DNA of 64,000 nt from Camelimonas lactis (GCF_004342915.1 NZ_SLWL01000008.1:1-64000); one strand, 5' to 3'; counted from the stretch's first letter, positions 33,711 to 43,000 are shown. Numbers and translations: made by a program. Notes: generated from the sequence alone by a model not told the origin.

Positions 33711-34568
33711 TCACATCAGAATGCCGCCGCCGCAGACCAGCACCTGGCCGCTGACATAGTCCGACTCCGGCGAGCAGAACATGTAGACGGCGTTGGCGGC
33801 TTCTTCCGGCTTGCCGGCGCGGCCGAGCGGGATCATCTTCGCCATGGTGTCGAGCAGGGCCGGCTGCACGCCCACCTTGATCTTCTTGCCTTCGATGTCG
33901 ACGGTCTTCTGCTCGGCCTCGATGGCCTGGGTCAGACGCGTCTCGATCAGGCCGAAGGCCACGCAGTTGACGTTGACCTTGTAGCGGCCCCACTCCTTGC
34001 ACATCGTCCGGGTCAGGCCGACGAGCGAGGCCTTGGCGGAGGAATAGCTGGCTTGGCCGGCGTTGCCGTAAAGGCCGGCGATCGAGGAAATGTTCACGAC
34101 CTTGCGGAACACCTCGCGTCCTTCCGCCGCTTCCTTCTTGGCCATGATGCGGATTGGCTCGGAGGCGGCGCGCAGGATGCGGAACGGCGCGATCAGATGC
34201 ACGTCCATCATCGCCTGGAACATCTCGTCAGTCATGTTGCTGATCGTGGCGTCCCAGGTGTAGCCGGCGTTGTTGACGATGATGTCGATGCCGCCGAACT
34301 GGTCCATGGCGGTCTGCACGAAGCGCTCGGCAAAGCCGGCGTCCGTCACGCTGCCATTGACGGCGACGGCCTGGCCGCCAGCGGCGACGATCTCGGCCGC
34401 GACGGCGTCGCCGGTCGGCGGATCCAGGTCGTTGACGACGACTTTCGCGCCTTCCGCCGCGAGCTTGTGGGCGATGGCGCGGCCGATGCCCCGGCCGGAG
34501 CCGGTGACGAGGGCGACCTTGCCGGCGACGCGGCCCTCGGCGTAGATCTTCAGCGCGGGTTCGCTCAT
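33711..34568 (-). CDS. SDR-family dehydrogenase (probable 3-hydroxyacyl-CoA dehydrogenase)
   Basis: 285 residues. The cofactor loop TGSGRGIG is at 22-29, VNNAG near 98-102, catalytic Ser161/162, Tyr175 and Lys179 (YSSAK), and the C-terminal end is GQVLVCGGGILM. It is the last gene of a tightly coupled operon: thiolase, MaoC-N protein, MaoC protein, SDR. The order implies oxidation of a 3-hydroxyacyl-CoA formed by the hot-dog hydratase. Confidence 0.9.
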   Translation of the reverse strand: MSEPALKIYAEGRVAGKVALVTGSGRGIGRAIAHKLAAEGAKVVVNDLDPPTGDAVAAEIVAAGGQAVAVNGSVTDAGFAERFVQTAMDQFGGIDIIVNNAGYTWDATISNMTDEMFQAMMDVHLIAPFRILRAASEPIRIMAKKEAAEGREVFRKVVNISSIAGLYGNAGQASYSSAKASLVGLTRTMCKEWGRYKVNVNCVAFGLIETRLTQAIEAEQKTVDIEGKKIKVGVQPALLDTMAKMIPLGRAGKPEEAANAVYMFCSPESDYVSGQVLVCGGGILM

Positions 34569-34996
34569 GCCCTGTCTCCCTGGGGCAGCGCAACCACGGC
34601 TTCGCCCTTCAGCTTCACATCATTGTTCTGGTCGCGGGCGGTCAGTTCGAGGCGGGCGCGGCGCTCGCCGTTCACCTCCTCGATCGCGGTGACCTTGCCC
34701 TCGCAGGTGATCCGGGCGCCCACCTGGGTGATCGAGGCGAAGCGCACGCCGTATTCGCGAATGGCCGCGGTGGGGAACACCGCGTTCAGCGCCATGCCGA
34801 GGCGCGCCATCACGAACATGCCGTGGGTGAACACGTCCGGGAAGCCGGAGGCTTTGGCGAAGTCGCTGTCCACATGGATCGGATTGTGATCGCCCGAGGC
34901 GCCGCAATACAGCGCCAGCTCATGGCGGGTGATCGGCCCATAGGAGCGGCTGACCGGCGTGTCGCCAACTTTCAGGGCCGCAGTGGTCGTGCTCAT
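34565..34996 (-). CDS. MaoC-family enoyl-CoA hydratase subunit
   Basis: 143 residues, single hot-dog fold. The hydratase motif SGDHNPIHVD supplies Asp36 and His41. GFPDVFTHGMFVMARLG is the central helix. It overlaps the SDR start by 4 nt (ATGA) and shares one base with the upstream gene's stop. It is likely to dimerise with the upstream MaoC-N protein to make a heteromeric hydratase, as known for steroid-degrading ChsH1/ChsH2-type pairs. Confidence 0.9.
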   Translation of the reverse strand: MSTTTAALKVGDTPVSRSYGPITRHELALYCGASGDHNPIHVDSDFAKASGFPDVFTHGMFVMARLGMALNAVFPTAAIREYGVRFASITQVGARITCEGKVTAIEEVNGERRARLELTARDQNNDVKLKGEAVVALPQGDRA

Positions 34997-35490
34997 CAGG
35001 CGGCTCCCTTTTCGTCCTGCGGATTACGGATCACGAGGGTGTTGGTAATATCGGCGATATGCTCACCCTGACCGTTCTCCACCCGGATGTCCTGGGCGAC
35101 CATGGTCAGGGCCCCGCCTTTCTTGTCGACGATAGAACCAATGCGGGCCTGGAAGACCAGCTCGTCGCCGACGCAGGCGGCCTTGTGATAGATGAACTTC
35201 TGTTCGCCATGGAGGATGCGGCCGATGTCGACGCCCAGCAGCTCCAGAATTCTGTTGGGACCCGGATTGTCGAGCGACTGCAGGCAGAACATGTAGGTCG
35301 GCGGGATCGGGATATCCCGGAAGCCGGCGGCCCGGGCGGCGGCGGGATCCAGATAAACCGGATCCTTTTCGCCAATGGTGTCGAGGAAGAACTTCAGCCG
35401 GCGCGGCTCCACGAAGGCGCGTTGCTGGGGCAGTTCCATGCCAACGAGGGTTTGCGGATCGACCGCGAACTTGGGCGCTCCCATGGTCAT
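34996..35490 (-). CDS. MaoC-N type dehydratase (FAS1-like hot-dog) subunit
   Basis: 164 residues. It resembles the N-terminal MaoC dehydratase domain: RLKFFLDTIGEKDPVYLDPAAARAAGFRDIPIPPTYMF, then HGEQKFIYHKAACVGDELVFQARI. There is no Asp-His catalytic pair like that of its neighbour, so it may be the substrate-binding partner. It overlaps the thiolase stop by 4 nt. The operon order argues for co-assembly with the next gene. Confidence 0.88.
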   Translation of the reverse strand: MTMGAPKFAVDPQTLVGMELPQQRAFVEPRRLKFFLDTIGEKDPVYLDPAAARAAGFRDIPIPPTYMFCLQSLDNPGPNRILELLGVDIGRILHGEQKFIYHKAACVGDELVFQARIGSIVDKKGGALTMVAQDIRVENGQGEHIADITNTLVIRNPQDEKGAA

Positions 35491-36671
35491 GCCTTTTCGT
35501 AGAGAGTAACGACGCAGGCGCCGCCGAGGCCGAGGTTGTGCTGCAGCGCCAGGCGGGCGCCGTCGACCTGGGTGGAGGCCGCCGTTCCGCGCAGCTGGCG
35601 GGTCAGTTCATAGCACTGGGCAAGGCCGGTGGCGCCAAGCGGATGGCCCTTGGACAGCAGGCCGCCAGACGGATTGGTGACCACGCGGCCGCCAAAGGTG
35701 TTGTCGCCGTCGTCGATGAACTTCTCGGCGCCGCCTTCCGGGCACAGGCCGAGCGCCTCATAGGTGATCAGTTCATTGTGGGCGAAGCAGTCATGCATCT
35801 CGACCACATTGATGTCCTGCGGCGAAACGCCTGCCTTCGCATAGACCTGATCGGCGGCGGCCTTGCTCATGTCGTAGCCGACGAGCTGCATCATGTCGCG
35901 CGCCTCGAAGGTGGAGGGCGTGTCGGTGGTCATGGCCTGGGCGGCGATGCGCACGTCGGTGCGCAGGCCGTTGCGGCGGGCGAACTCGTCCGAAACCAGA
36001 ATGGCGGCGGCGCCGCCGCAGGTGGGCGGGCAGGCCATCAGGCGGGTCATCACGCCTGGCCAGATCGGCGTGTCGTTCAGCACGTCATCCGCCGTCACTT
36101 CCTTGCGGAAGATCGCCAGCGGGTTCTTCGCGGCGTGGCGGCTGGCCTTGGCGCGGATCTTGGCAAAGGACGACAGCGGCGTGCCGTGCTTCTTCATGTG
36201 GCTGAGGCCGGCGCCGCCGAACAGCCGCAGCGCCGCGGGAATGCCGCGCGCGTCGATCAGGTCATCGGCCAGGTTGTCGAACAGCTCCATCGGGCCGGGG
36301 CGATCCGTGAACACCGTGCCGAGCGCGCCGGGCTTCATCTGTTCGAAGCCGAGGGCGATCACGCAGTCGGCGACGCCGGCCTCGATGGCCTGGCGGGCGA
36401 GAAACAGCGCCGACGAACCGGTGGAGCAGTTGTTGTTGACGTTCACCATCGGGATGCCGGACATGCCGACCTGATAGAGCGCCCGCTGGCCGCAGGTGGA
36501 GTCGCCATAGACGTAGCCGACATAGGCCTGCTGCACCTGCGAGAAATCCACGCCGGCGTCGGCCAGCGCCAGGCGGGCCGCTTCAGCGCCCATCACATGA
36601 TACGGCTCGCTGGCTCCCGGTTTCGAGAACGGGATCATTCCAACGCCTGCGACATGAACCGCACGGGACAT
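35487..36671 (-). CDS. SCP2-type thiolase (acetyl- or propionyl-CoA acyltransferase)
   Basis: 394 residues. The nucleophile Cys82 is in NNNCSTGSSAL. HDCFAHNEL replaces the usual NEAFA, and GHPLGATGLAQ carries the C-terminal active-site region. This is the lipid-transfer-protein/SCP2 thiolase class, which often cleaves branched or sterol side-chain 3-oxoacyl-CoAs. AAGGAGGAAATC precedes ATG 36671. It is the first gene of the four-gene operon, and the palindrome at 36725-36740 lies just upstream. Confidence 0.92.
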   Translation of the reverse strand: MSRAVHVAGVGMIPFSKPGASEPYHVMGAEAARLALADAGVDFSQVQQAYVGYVYGDSTCGQRALYQVGMSGIPMVNVNNNCSTGSSALFLARQAIEAGVADCVIALGFEQMKPGALGTVFTDRPGPMELFDNLADDLIDARGIPAALRLFGGAGLSHMKKHGTPLSSFAKIRAKASRHAAKNPLAIFRKEVTADDVLNDTPIWPGVMTRLMACPPTCGGAAAILVSDEFARRNGLRTDVRIAAQAMTTDTPSTFEARDMMQLVGYDMSKAAADQVYAKAGVSPQDINVVEMHDCFAHNELITYEALGLCPEGGAEKFIDDGDNTFGGRVVTNPSGGLLSKGHPLGATGLAQCYELTRQLRGTAASTQVDGARLALQHNLGLGGACVVTLYEKA

Positions 36672-36724
36672 GATTTCCTCCTTGGCCAGCGGCGTCATCC
36701 GGGGACCATCCCGCTGGACTTTTG

Positions 36725-36740
36725 ATTACCCATGGGTAAT
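36725..36740. promoter_or_regulatory. perfect 16-bp palindrome, probable TetR operator
   Basis: ATTACCCATGGGTAAT is fully self-complementary. It lies 54 bp before the thiolase start and 221 bp before the TetR gene, between the divergent units. A dyad of this length is typical for TetR-family dimers controlling acyl-CoA catabolism. Assignment to the TetR at 36961 is inference. Confidence 0.7.
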
Positions 36741-36960
36741 ATCCATACCAGCGATCGGACGTCTGTCAATGCGTCTTCCTTCCGATGGCGGCGCTCTGGT
36801 GGCGCTCTTGCGTCGCGACAGGTGGGCGGGCTTTCCCATTGCAGGAATTTGCCGCATGACTGGCAAACTGGTCATGCCGCATGACGCTGTTTCTGGAGCA
36901 TGGGGGGCGCCGCCTCCGCATTGAAAACCCGGCGCGTCACGTATTGGGAGGGATGTTCTT

Positions 36961-37596
36961 TTGACCGGGTCCGCCGCCAATGAAAACGCATCCCCCTGGC
37001 TGCCGGTTGAAGACCGGGAGAAGGCGCGCGACCAGAAGATCGAGGCGGTGCAGGACATGGCGCTCACCCTGTTCATCGAGCAGGGCTATCATCACGTCAC
37101 CATGAACGAGGTGGCCGAGCGGCTGAATGTCACCAAGCCGGCGCTCTACAATTACTTCAGAAGCAAGGAAGACATCCTGTATTCCTGCTGGATGTCCGGC
37201 CATGAGCGGTTGCAACAGCGCGTCGGCGCGGAACTGGGCGAAGGCTCCGGTCTTGCCCGCCTGCGCCGGCTGATCCGCATCTACGCGGAAACCATGACAA
37301 CGACCTACGGCAAGAGCCTGGTGTTGCTCGATGACCGCGACCTGGACGAGATCAACCGGCGCGCGATCCTTGAGCGGAAGCGGAATCTGGATGGCCTGTT
37401 CCGGAAACTGATCGCCGACGGCGTCGCCGATGGCTCCATCCGGCCCACGGACCCGCGTATGGCGGCTTTCGCCATCGCCGGCGCCCTGAACTGGATCGGG
37501 CACTGGCACCGGGTGGATGGCCCCATGACGCCGGAGAAAATTGCTGAAGACTTTGCCCAGCGGCTGACCGCGGGGCTGGAAAGGGACGACGGATAA
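36961..37596 (+). CDS. TetR/AcrR-family regulator (1)
   Basis: 211 residues. HTH region: LTLFIEQGYHHVTMNEVAERLNVTKPALYNYFRSKEDILYSCW (about 40-82), followed by an all-helical ligand domain. The start is TTG at 36961 with GGGAGG 8 nt upstream; the nearby ATG at 36954 is out of frame. The weak start codon should keep levels low. It is divergent from the thiolase operon and followed 75 bp later by an acyl-CoA ligase on its own strand. The ligand is probably an acyl-CoA. Confidence 0.9.
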   Translation: MTGSAANENASPWLPVEDREKARDQKIEAVQDMALTLFIEQGYHHVTMNEVAERLNVTKPALYNYFRSKEDILYSCWMSGHERLQQRVGAELGEGSGLARLRRLIRIYAETMTTTYGKSLVLLDDRDLDEINRRAILERKRNLDGLFRKLIADGVADGSIRPTDPRMAAFAIAGALNWIGHWHRVDGPMTPEKIAEDFAQRLTAGLERDDG

Positions 37597-37671
37597 CTTC
37601 AGAATGCCGGCTGGCTCAAAGAAGGGTGAGAAAACACCCGCGCCAGTTTCAGGTCAAAGGGAGGGTTCACG

Positions 37672-39213
37672 ATGAACACGACGCTTGGATTGCGAAAATT
37701 TCTTGACGACAATCCCCAGGGCATCGCCACCATCTTTGGCGACCGCCAGCGCACCTGGGCCGAGATCGGCGAGCGGGTGCAACGCTTCGCCGGCGCCCTG
37801 CACGGCCTCGGGGTGAAGCACGGCGACCGCGTCGCGGTGATGTCCCAGAACAACGACAAATATTTCGAGGTTTATCTGGCCGTGGCCTGGGCCGGCGCCG
37901 TCATCGTGCCGCTCAATGTGCGCTGGAGCCAGGCGGAAAACGAGGACGCCCTGCGCGACTGCCGCGCCAGCCTGCTGCTGGCCGATGACGCCTTCGCCGC
38001 CATGGCGCAGGCGCTGTCACAAACGATCGGCGACCTGCCGCTGGTCTATATGGGCGAGCAGTCGGCGCCGGAAGGGTTCGCCGACTATGAGCGCCTGATC
38101 GCCGACGCGGCGCCGGTGGACGACGCCATGCGTCAGGGGACCGATCTCGCCGGCATCTTCTACACCGGCGGCACCACCGGCCGCTCCAAGGGCGTGATGC
38201 TCAGCCACCACAACCTGATGCTCAACGCCGTCAACTCGCTCGGCGCCAACCTGATGGGGCAGGGCTCGCGTTACATGCACGTGGCGCCGATGTTCCACCT
38301 GGGCAATGGCGGCGTCATGTACGCCAACATGCTGCTGGGCGGCTCCAACGTCATGCTGCCGGCCTTCACGCCAGGCGCCGTCGCCGCCGCCATCGACAGA
38401 TACCGGGTGACGCACATCATGCTGGTGCCCACCATGATCCAGATGCTGGTGGATTCGCCCGACATCGACGGACATGACATCTCGTCGCTGGAGCAGATCA
38501 TCTATGGGGCGTCGCCGATCAGCGAGGCGTTGCTGGACCGCGCCATGCAGCGCCTGCCCGGCGTCAGGTTCGTTCAGGCCTATGGCATGACGGAGCTGTC
38601 GCCCATGTGCACGCTGTTGCGGCCGGAAGATCACCTCGGCGAGAACCGGGCGAAGGGCCGCCACCGCAGCGCCGGCCGCACCGTGGCGACCTGCGAACTG
38701 CGCATCGTCGACGAGAACAACAATCCGCTGCCGCGCGGCGAGATCGGCGAGATTATCGTGCGCGGCGATACGGTGATGATGGGTTACTGGGAGCGGCCGG
38801 CCGAGACCGCCGCAGCCATCGTCGACGGCTGGATGCACACGGGCGACGGCGGTTACATGGACGCGGACGGCTATGTCTACGTGGTGGACCGCATCAAGGA
38901 CATGATCATCTCCGGCGGTGAAAACGTTTACTCCATCGAGGTGGAGAACGTGCTCGCCCAGCATCCCGCCGTCGCCCAATGCGCCGTGATCGGCATTCCC
39001 AGCGAGCGGTGGGGTGAGCAGGTGCATGCGGTGGTGGTGCTGCGCCCGGGCGCGGACGCCTCGCCGGAGGAGCTGATTGGCTTCTGCCGTGATCGCATCG
39101 CCGCCTACAAGTGCCCGCGCAGCGTTGATCTGTCGGCCGAGCCGCTGCCACTGTCGGGCGCGGGCAAGATCCTGAAGCGGACCCTGCGTCAGCGCTACCT
39201 GGACGCCGCCTGA
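37672..39213 (+). CDS. AMP-forming acyl-CoA ligase (2)
   Basis: 513 residues. The P-loop FYTGGTTGRSKG spans 163-174, QAYGMTELSP is the A5 region, GWMHTGDGGYMD A7, ISGGENVYSIEVE A8, and the C-terminal lysine is in GAGKILKRTL. AAAGGGAGGG precedes the ATG. It resembles medium- or long-chain fatty acid ligases of the FadD3/FadD17 kind. It sits directly downstream of the TetR regulator, perhaps cotranscribed. Confidence 0.92.
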   Translation: MNTTLGLRKFLDDNPQGIATIFGDRQRTWAEIGERVQRFAGALHGLGVKHGDRVAVMSQNNDKYFEVYLAVAWAGAVIVPLNVRWSQAENEDALRDCRASLLLADDAFAAMAQALSQTIGDLPLVYMGEQSAPEGFADYERLIADAAPVDDAMRQGTDLAGIFYTGGTTGRSKGVMLSHHNLMLNAVNSLGANLMGQGSRYMHVAPMFHLGNGGVMYANMLLGGSNVMLPAFTPGAVAAAIDRYRVTHIMLVPTMIQMLVDSPDIDGHDISSLEQIIYGASPISEALLDRAMQRLPGVRFVQAYGMTELSPMCTLLRPEDHLGENRAKGRHRSAGRTVATCELRIVDENNNPLPRGEIGEIIVRGDTVMMGYWERPAETAAAIVDGWMHTGDGGYMDADGYVYVVDRIKDMIISGGENVYSIEVENVLAQHPAVAQCAVIGIPSERWGEQVHAVVVLRPGADASPEELIGFCRDRIAAYKCPRSVDLSAEPLPLSGAGKILKRTLRQRYLDAA

Positions 39214-39418
39214 TATGCGTGGGCGGCGCGCAGGACGATTGCACATGGGCGGGCGCAACGGCGCATGCTTATTCCAGGGCGCGGATGCGATGGCGTTTCG
39301 CGCCCTGGCGTGAACCGGGCGGACGGCGCCATGGCGCGAGAAACCGGAGGGGACCTGTCCGCCCGGAAGGCCGGGCGGCTGAACAGGCCGCGCAATAACC
39401 AGAAAATGGGGGATTCAA

Positions 39419-40942
39419 ATGCAGCGCGCACTTGGCCGCATGCTTGTCGGCTCATATCTCGAAACAGCGGCGATCCGCTTCCCGGACGCGCTGGCGATTG
39501 TCTGCGCCGACACGGGGCGGCGCTTCACCTTCGCCCAGATGGAAGAGCGCGCCAACCGGCTCGCCAACGCCATCGAAGGGCTGGGGCTGCGCAAGGGCGA
39601 CGTGCTGGCCTTCCTGGTCAGCAATCGCGCCGAGATCATCGATATCTATTTCGCCCTGGCGCGCACCGGCGTCATCGGCATTCCGCTGAATTACCGCCTG
39701 GCGGCGCCGGAGATCAAAAGCCTGGCCGAGTCCATGGGCGCCAAGGGCATCATCTATGAGGATCGTTTCGCGGCGCTGGCCGCCCCGACGGCCGCCATCC
39801 TGCCCACGGTCATCCGCATTGGCGCGGGTCATGGCGCCGGCGAGCACGATTACCAGGCGCTGACCGACGCGGCCTCCACCGGGCGGATCGAGCGGGATAT
39901 CCGGGAAGAAGATCCCTATTATTTCAACCTGACCTCCGGCACCACGGGCCTGCCGAAGTCCTATGTGCTGACCCAGTTCAACAACAGCGCCATCGGGCCG
40001 ATGTTCAATGCCTTCGACATGACGCGCCATGATGTGGTGATGACCGTGTTTCCGGCGTTCGGTCGCGTTGGTCTGGCGTGGATTCTCGGGGCCATCATGT
40101 ATGGCGTGCCCAACGTCCTGACCAATTTCGCGCCGGAGCGGGCGCTGGAGCTGATGGACAGCGAAGGCGTCACCATTCTGAACCTGGTGCCAACAATGGC
40201 GGCCATGCTGCTTCAGGCGCGGGCGGCCGACCGGCCGCGGCCCCGCGCCCTGCGCGCCATCGTCTTCGCCGGCGCCAGCCTGCCGCAGCCCGTGCGCGAG
40301 CAGACCCAGGCGCATTTGTGCGAGGACCTGTACGAATATTACGGCATGCAGGAAACTGGCGCCCTGGTCGTCAGCACGCCGGAAGACCGCAAACGCAATC
40401 CCGCCTCCCAGGGCAGGCAGACGCTGTTCTCGGAAGTGCGCATCGTCGATGACAGCGGCGCGCCGCTGCCGGCCGGCAGCCATGGCGAGATCATTGGCCG
40501 TTCGCCCAACGCGGTCACCGCCTACTTCGGCAACCCGGAGAAAACGGCCGAGACCTTCCGTAATGGCTGGGTGCATACCGGCGACATCGGCTTCATCGAC
40601 GCTGAGGGTTTTCTCACCATCAGCGGTCGCAAGAAGGAGATGATCGTCACTGGCGGCCAGAACGTCCATTCGGCCGAGGTTGAGGAAATTCTTCTGGCGC
40701 ACCCGCGGGTGGCGGACGCCGCCGTCTTCGCCTTGCCCGATCCGATGTGGGGGGAGAAGGTCGCCGCCCTGATCGTGCCGGAGGCGGGCGGCGAGGCGAG
40801 CGACGCGGAGCTGGAGGCCTGGTGTCGCGAACGGCTGGCCGGGTTCAAGATCCCCCGCGCCATCTTCCGCCAGGCGGAGCCGCTGCCGCGCACGCCCACC
40901 GGCAAGGTGCAGAAGTTCCTGCTGGTCGAACGGTTCGCCTGA
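39419..40942 (+). CDS. AMP-forming acyl-CoA ligase (3)
   Basis: 507 residues. The P-loop LTSGTTGLPKS (171-181) ends in Ser where most ligases have Gly. YEYYGMQETG replaces the usual YGxTE. A7 is GWVHTGDIGFID, A8 VTGGQNVHSAEVEE and A10 lysine is in PTGKVQKFLL. Upstream ribosome site is weak (GGGGGA). It is third in the ligase series and stands 205 bp after ligase 2, so it may have its own promoter. The substrate is unknown. Confidence 0.9.
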   Translation: MQRALGRMLVGSYLETAAIRFPDALAIVCADTGRRFTFAQMEERANRLANAIEGLGLRKGDVLAFLVSNRAEIIDIYFALARTGVIGIPLNYRLAAPEIKSLAESMGAKGIIYEDRFAALAAPTAAILPTVIRIGAGHGAGEHDYQALTDAASTGRIERDIREEDPYYFNLTSGTTGLPKSYVLTQFNNSAIGPMFNAFDMTRHDVVMTVFPAFGRVGLAWILGAIMYGVPNVLTNFAPERALELMDSEGVTILNLVPTMAAMLLQARAADRPRPRALRAIVFAGASLPQPVREQTQAHLCEDLYEYYGMQETGALVVSTPEDRKRNPASQGRQTLFSEVRIVDDSGAPLPAGSHGEIIGRSPNAVTAYFGNPEKTAETFRNGWVHTGDIGFIDAEGFLTISGRKKEMIVTGGQNVHSAEVEEILLAHPRVADAAVFALPDPMWGEKVAALIVPEAGGEASDAELEAWCRERLAGFKIPRAIFRQAEPLPRTPTGKVQKFLLVERFA

Positions 40943-40948
40943 GCCGGT

Positions 40949-40980
40949 TGGCGGAGGGGCGGCGCGCCGCCCCTCCGCCA
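40949..40980. terminator. perfect 32-bp palindrome between convergent genes
   Basis: TGGCGGAGGGGCGGCG is followed directly by its reverse complement. It lies 7 nt after the ligase stop and 20 nt before the end of the convergent crotonase gene. It can fold into a stem of about 14 bp with a small loop from both strands and is most likely a shared transcription terminator, although no T-run follows. Confidence 0.7.
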
Positions 40981-40999
40981 GAGCATTTCCCAATGACGA

Positions 41000-41773
41000 T
41001 CAGTACCCTCTGAACGCCGGCGCCCGGCGCTCCCGGAAGGCGGCGACGCCTTCCACGAAGTCCTGGGTGGTGAAGGCGATCGCCTGGGCCTGCGCCTCAT
41101 GGGCCAGAAATGAGTCGAGCGAACCTTCCTGGCCGGCGCGCATCATGGTCTTGGCGAGGCTGAGCGCCCGGGTGGGGCCCGCGGCCAGCTGGCGCGCCGT
41201 GTTCAGGGCTTCTTCCTGCAGCGCCTCCGCCGCGACGACGCGCGACACCATGCCGATCTGCTGCGCCTCTTCCGCCCGCACCACCCGGTTGGTCAGCAGG
41301 ATGTCGCTGGCCCTTTGGTAACCAATGGCGCGGGGCAGGGTGCGGGCGAGGCCGAGATCCGGCGCCGCGCCGATGCCGACGAAGGCGCAGCGGAACACCG
41401 CCTCCGGGCTGGCCAGAACCACGTCGCCCATCATGGCCAGCGCGAACCCGGCGCCGACCGCGGCGCCGTTCACCGCCATGACGATGGGCTTCTGCGCCGC
41501 CAGCAGCAGCCGCACCCACAGGTGGAACTCCTCCATGGAGGCCAGCATCTCGGCCGCCGGCCGCACGCCCATGCCGGAGATATCGCCGCCAGCGCAGAAC
41601 GCCCGGCCCGAGCCGGTGACGAGCAGGCAGCGCAGGTCGGGATTGGTGGTGAACGATCGCGCCGCCCCGGCCAGGCCGTCGGAGATGCCGGCGCTGAGGG
41701 CGTTCATCGTTTCCGGCTCGTTGAGTTGCAGGCGCAACACGCCGTCGATCTGCTCGCTGATAACCGCTGTCAT
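41000..41773 (-). CDS. crotonase-fold enzyme (3), PaaG-like
   Basis: 257 residues. Motifs GRAFCAGGDISGMG and GAAVGAGFALAMMGD. The hydratase Glu144 and Glu164 are replaced by Ala and Val, and Asp appears in IGAAPDLGLA, as in isomerase-type members. ATG 41773 follows AAGGGAGCG; an in-frame ATG at 41797 would add eight residues. It lies 24 bp downstream of a TetR gene and probably shares its transcript. Confidence 0.87.
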   Translation of the reverse strand: MTAVISEQIDGVLRLQLNEPETMNALSAGISDGLAGAARSFTTNPDLRCLLVTGSGRAFCAGGDISGMGVRPAAEMLASMEEFHLWVRLLLAAQKPIVMAVNGAAVGAGFALAMMGDVVLASPEAVFRCAFVGIGAAPDLGLARTLPRAIGYQRASDILLTNRVVRAEEAQQIGMVSRVVAAEALQEEALNTARQLAAGPTRALSLAKTMMRAGQEGSLDSFLAHEAQAQAIAFTTQDFVEGVAAFRERRAPAFRGY

Positions 41774-41797
41774 GCCGTTTCGCTCCCTTGTCGCCAT

Positions 41798-42616
41798 TTA
41801 TGGTTGGTGGTCTTCAGGCTTTTTCCGCCCGCGCGCTTCGCGGGGCGCCACGCCGGTTTTGTCGCCGGCTGGCGTCTGCGGTTGTGGCTCCGCGCCGCGC
41901 AAACCGTGGGCGACGAATTTCGCATAGGTCCTGACGGCCTGCTGGATGGTTTCGGCGGCGTCGTCGCTGCGCGCCACCTGCTGCGAGTAGACGTAATCGC
42001 GGGCTGACATCAGCAGGAACGCCAGCGTATCCAGTTCGCTGGCGTCGTAACCGGGCATCTCGCCAGCGTCATGGGCGCGCCTGAGCGCCTTGCGGTAGCG
42101 GGTAAGGATATTGTTGATGTGGCGGTGGTGGCCGTCCGGCGCCGCGACCTGGGCTTCGTGCAGCAGCCGGAAGAACCATGGATGCTTCTGGACGTATTCG
42201 AAGAAGCCGAGGAACCCCCGGTACTCCATGTCGATGAAGTCAGGGGCGCCGCGCACCCGTTCCTGGACGAAACCCAGCACCTCCTCGCCCTTCATGGGCA
42301 GCAGGGCGTCGAACAGATCCTGCCGGCTGTCGAAATAGGCGTAGAAGGTGCCGTGCCCCAGGCCGGCGCGCTCCATGATGCGGGAAATGGAGGCGTTGGC
42401 GTAGCCATATTCGCCAATCACTTCGGCCGCCGCCTGACAGATCGCGGCGCGGGTGCGTTCCGATTTTTCCTGACGGCTGAGGCGGGGTTTGCGCGGCGCC
42501 CGCGCCCGCGCGCCAGTGGCGGCGACTGTGGTTGCGGCTGCGGCGGCGGAAGCGCTGCCCGTGGCTGCTGCACGGTCGGCGCCGGAATCTGCCGGCCGTA
42601 TTCTTGAACGCGCCAT
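41798..42616 (-). CDS. TetR-family regulator (2)
   Basis: 272 residues. An Ala/Arg-rich low-complexity leader of about 50 residues precedes the HTH: SERTRAAICQAAAEVIGEYGYANASISRIMERAGLGHGTFYAYFDSRQDLFDAL. The ligand domain has FFEYVQKHPWFFRLLHEAQ, and a charged tail ends the protein. The ATG at 42616 has AAAGGAACGG at rather long spacing, so a start nearer the HTH is possible. It is probably cotranscribed with the crotonase gene. Confidence 0.87.
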   Translation of the reverse strand: MARSRIRPADSGADRAAATGSASAAAAATTVAATGARARAPRKPRLSRQEKSERTRAAICQAAAEVIGEYGYANASISRIMERAGLGHGTFYAYFDSRQDLFDALLPMKGEEVLGFVQERVRGAPDFIDMEYRGFLGFFEYVQKHPWFFRLLHEAQVAAPDGHHRHINNILTRYRKALRRAHDAGEMPGYDASELDTLAFLLMSARDYVYSQQVARSDDAAETIQQAVRTYAKFVAHGLRGAEPQPQTPAGDKTGVAPREARGRKKPEDHQP

Positions 42617-43000
42617 AAAGCGGGATCCGTTCCTTTGCGGTGCGGCCGGAACGGCGTTGGGTTGACTCCGTTCACGACCAGGCAGGCAGCCCGGCAATGG
42701 ACCGCCCGTGATGAAGCTGGCGACGTATGGAGCGCCGGAGCCGTATGCTGGCCGCCGCCGCCGGGTCTGTCCTCTAGAGCAAAACCCCGCCGCACTGAAT
42801 GGGAATTTCGCTCCCGCCTGCTGAATGGCCTGCTTTGCCGAAGCGGCCCGGGCGTCCGTTCCGCCGGCAAGCCCCGTCATGACGCAGCCATGCGGTCAAA
42901 CGGGCTGTCGCGCAGGGCGCTGGCCGCGCCGGGAGCGGGACGGCCAGCGCCCTGGAGCATTTGCCACGGGCAAACGCTCCAGGCTTTGCCGGCGGCCGGA
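42617..43000. other. intergenic region with one hairpin
   Basis: 384 bp between two minus-strand genes. It must contain the TetR(2) promoter. No gene was seen; the only structure is the hairpin at 42951-42983. Confidence 0.55.
42951..42983 (-). terminator. hairpin downstream of substrate-binding protein 2
   Basis: CCTGGAGC, then TTTGCC, loop ACG, GGCAAA, then GCTCCAGG, with single unpaired A and C. It starts 18 nt beyond the stop at 43001. The stem is 14 bp but has no T-tract. Confidence 0.6.
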
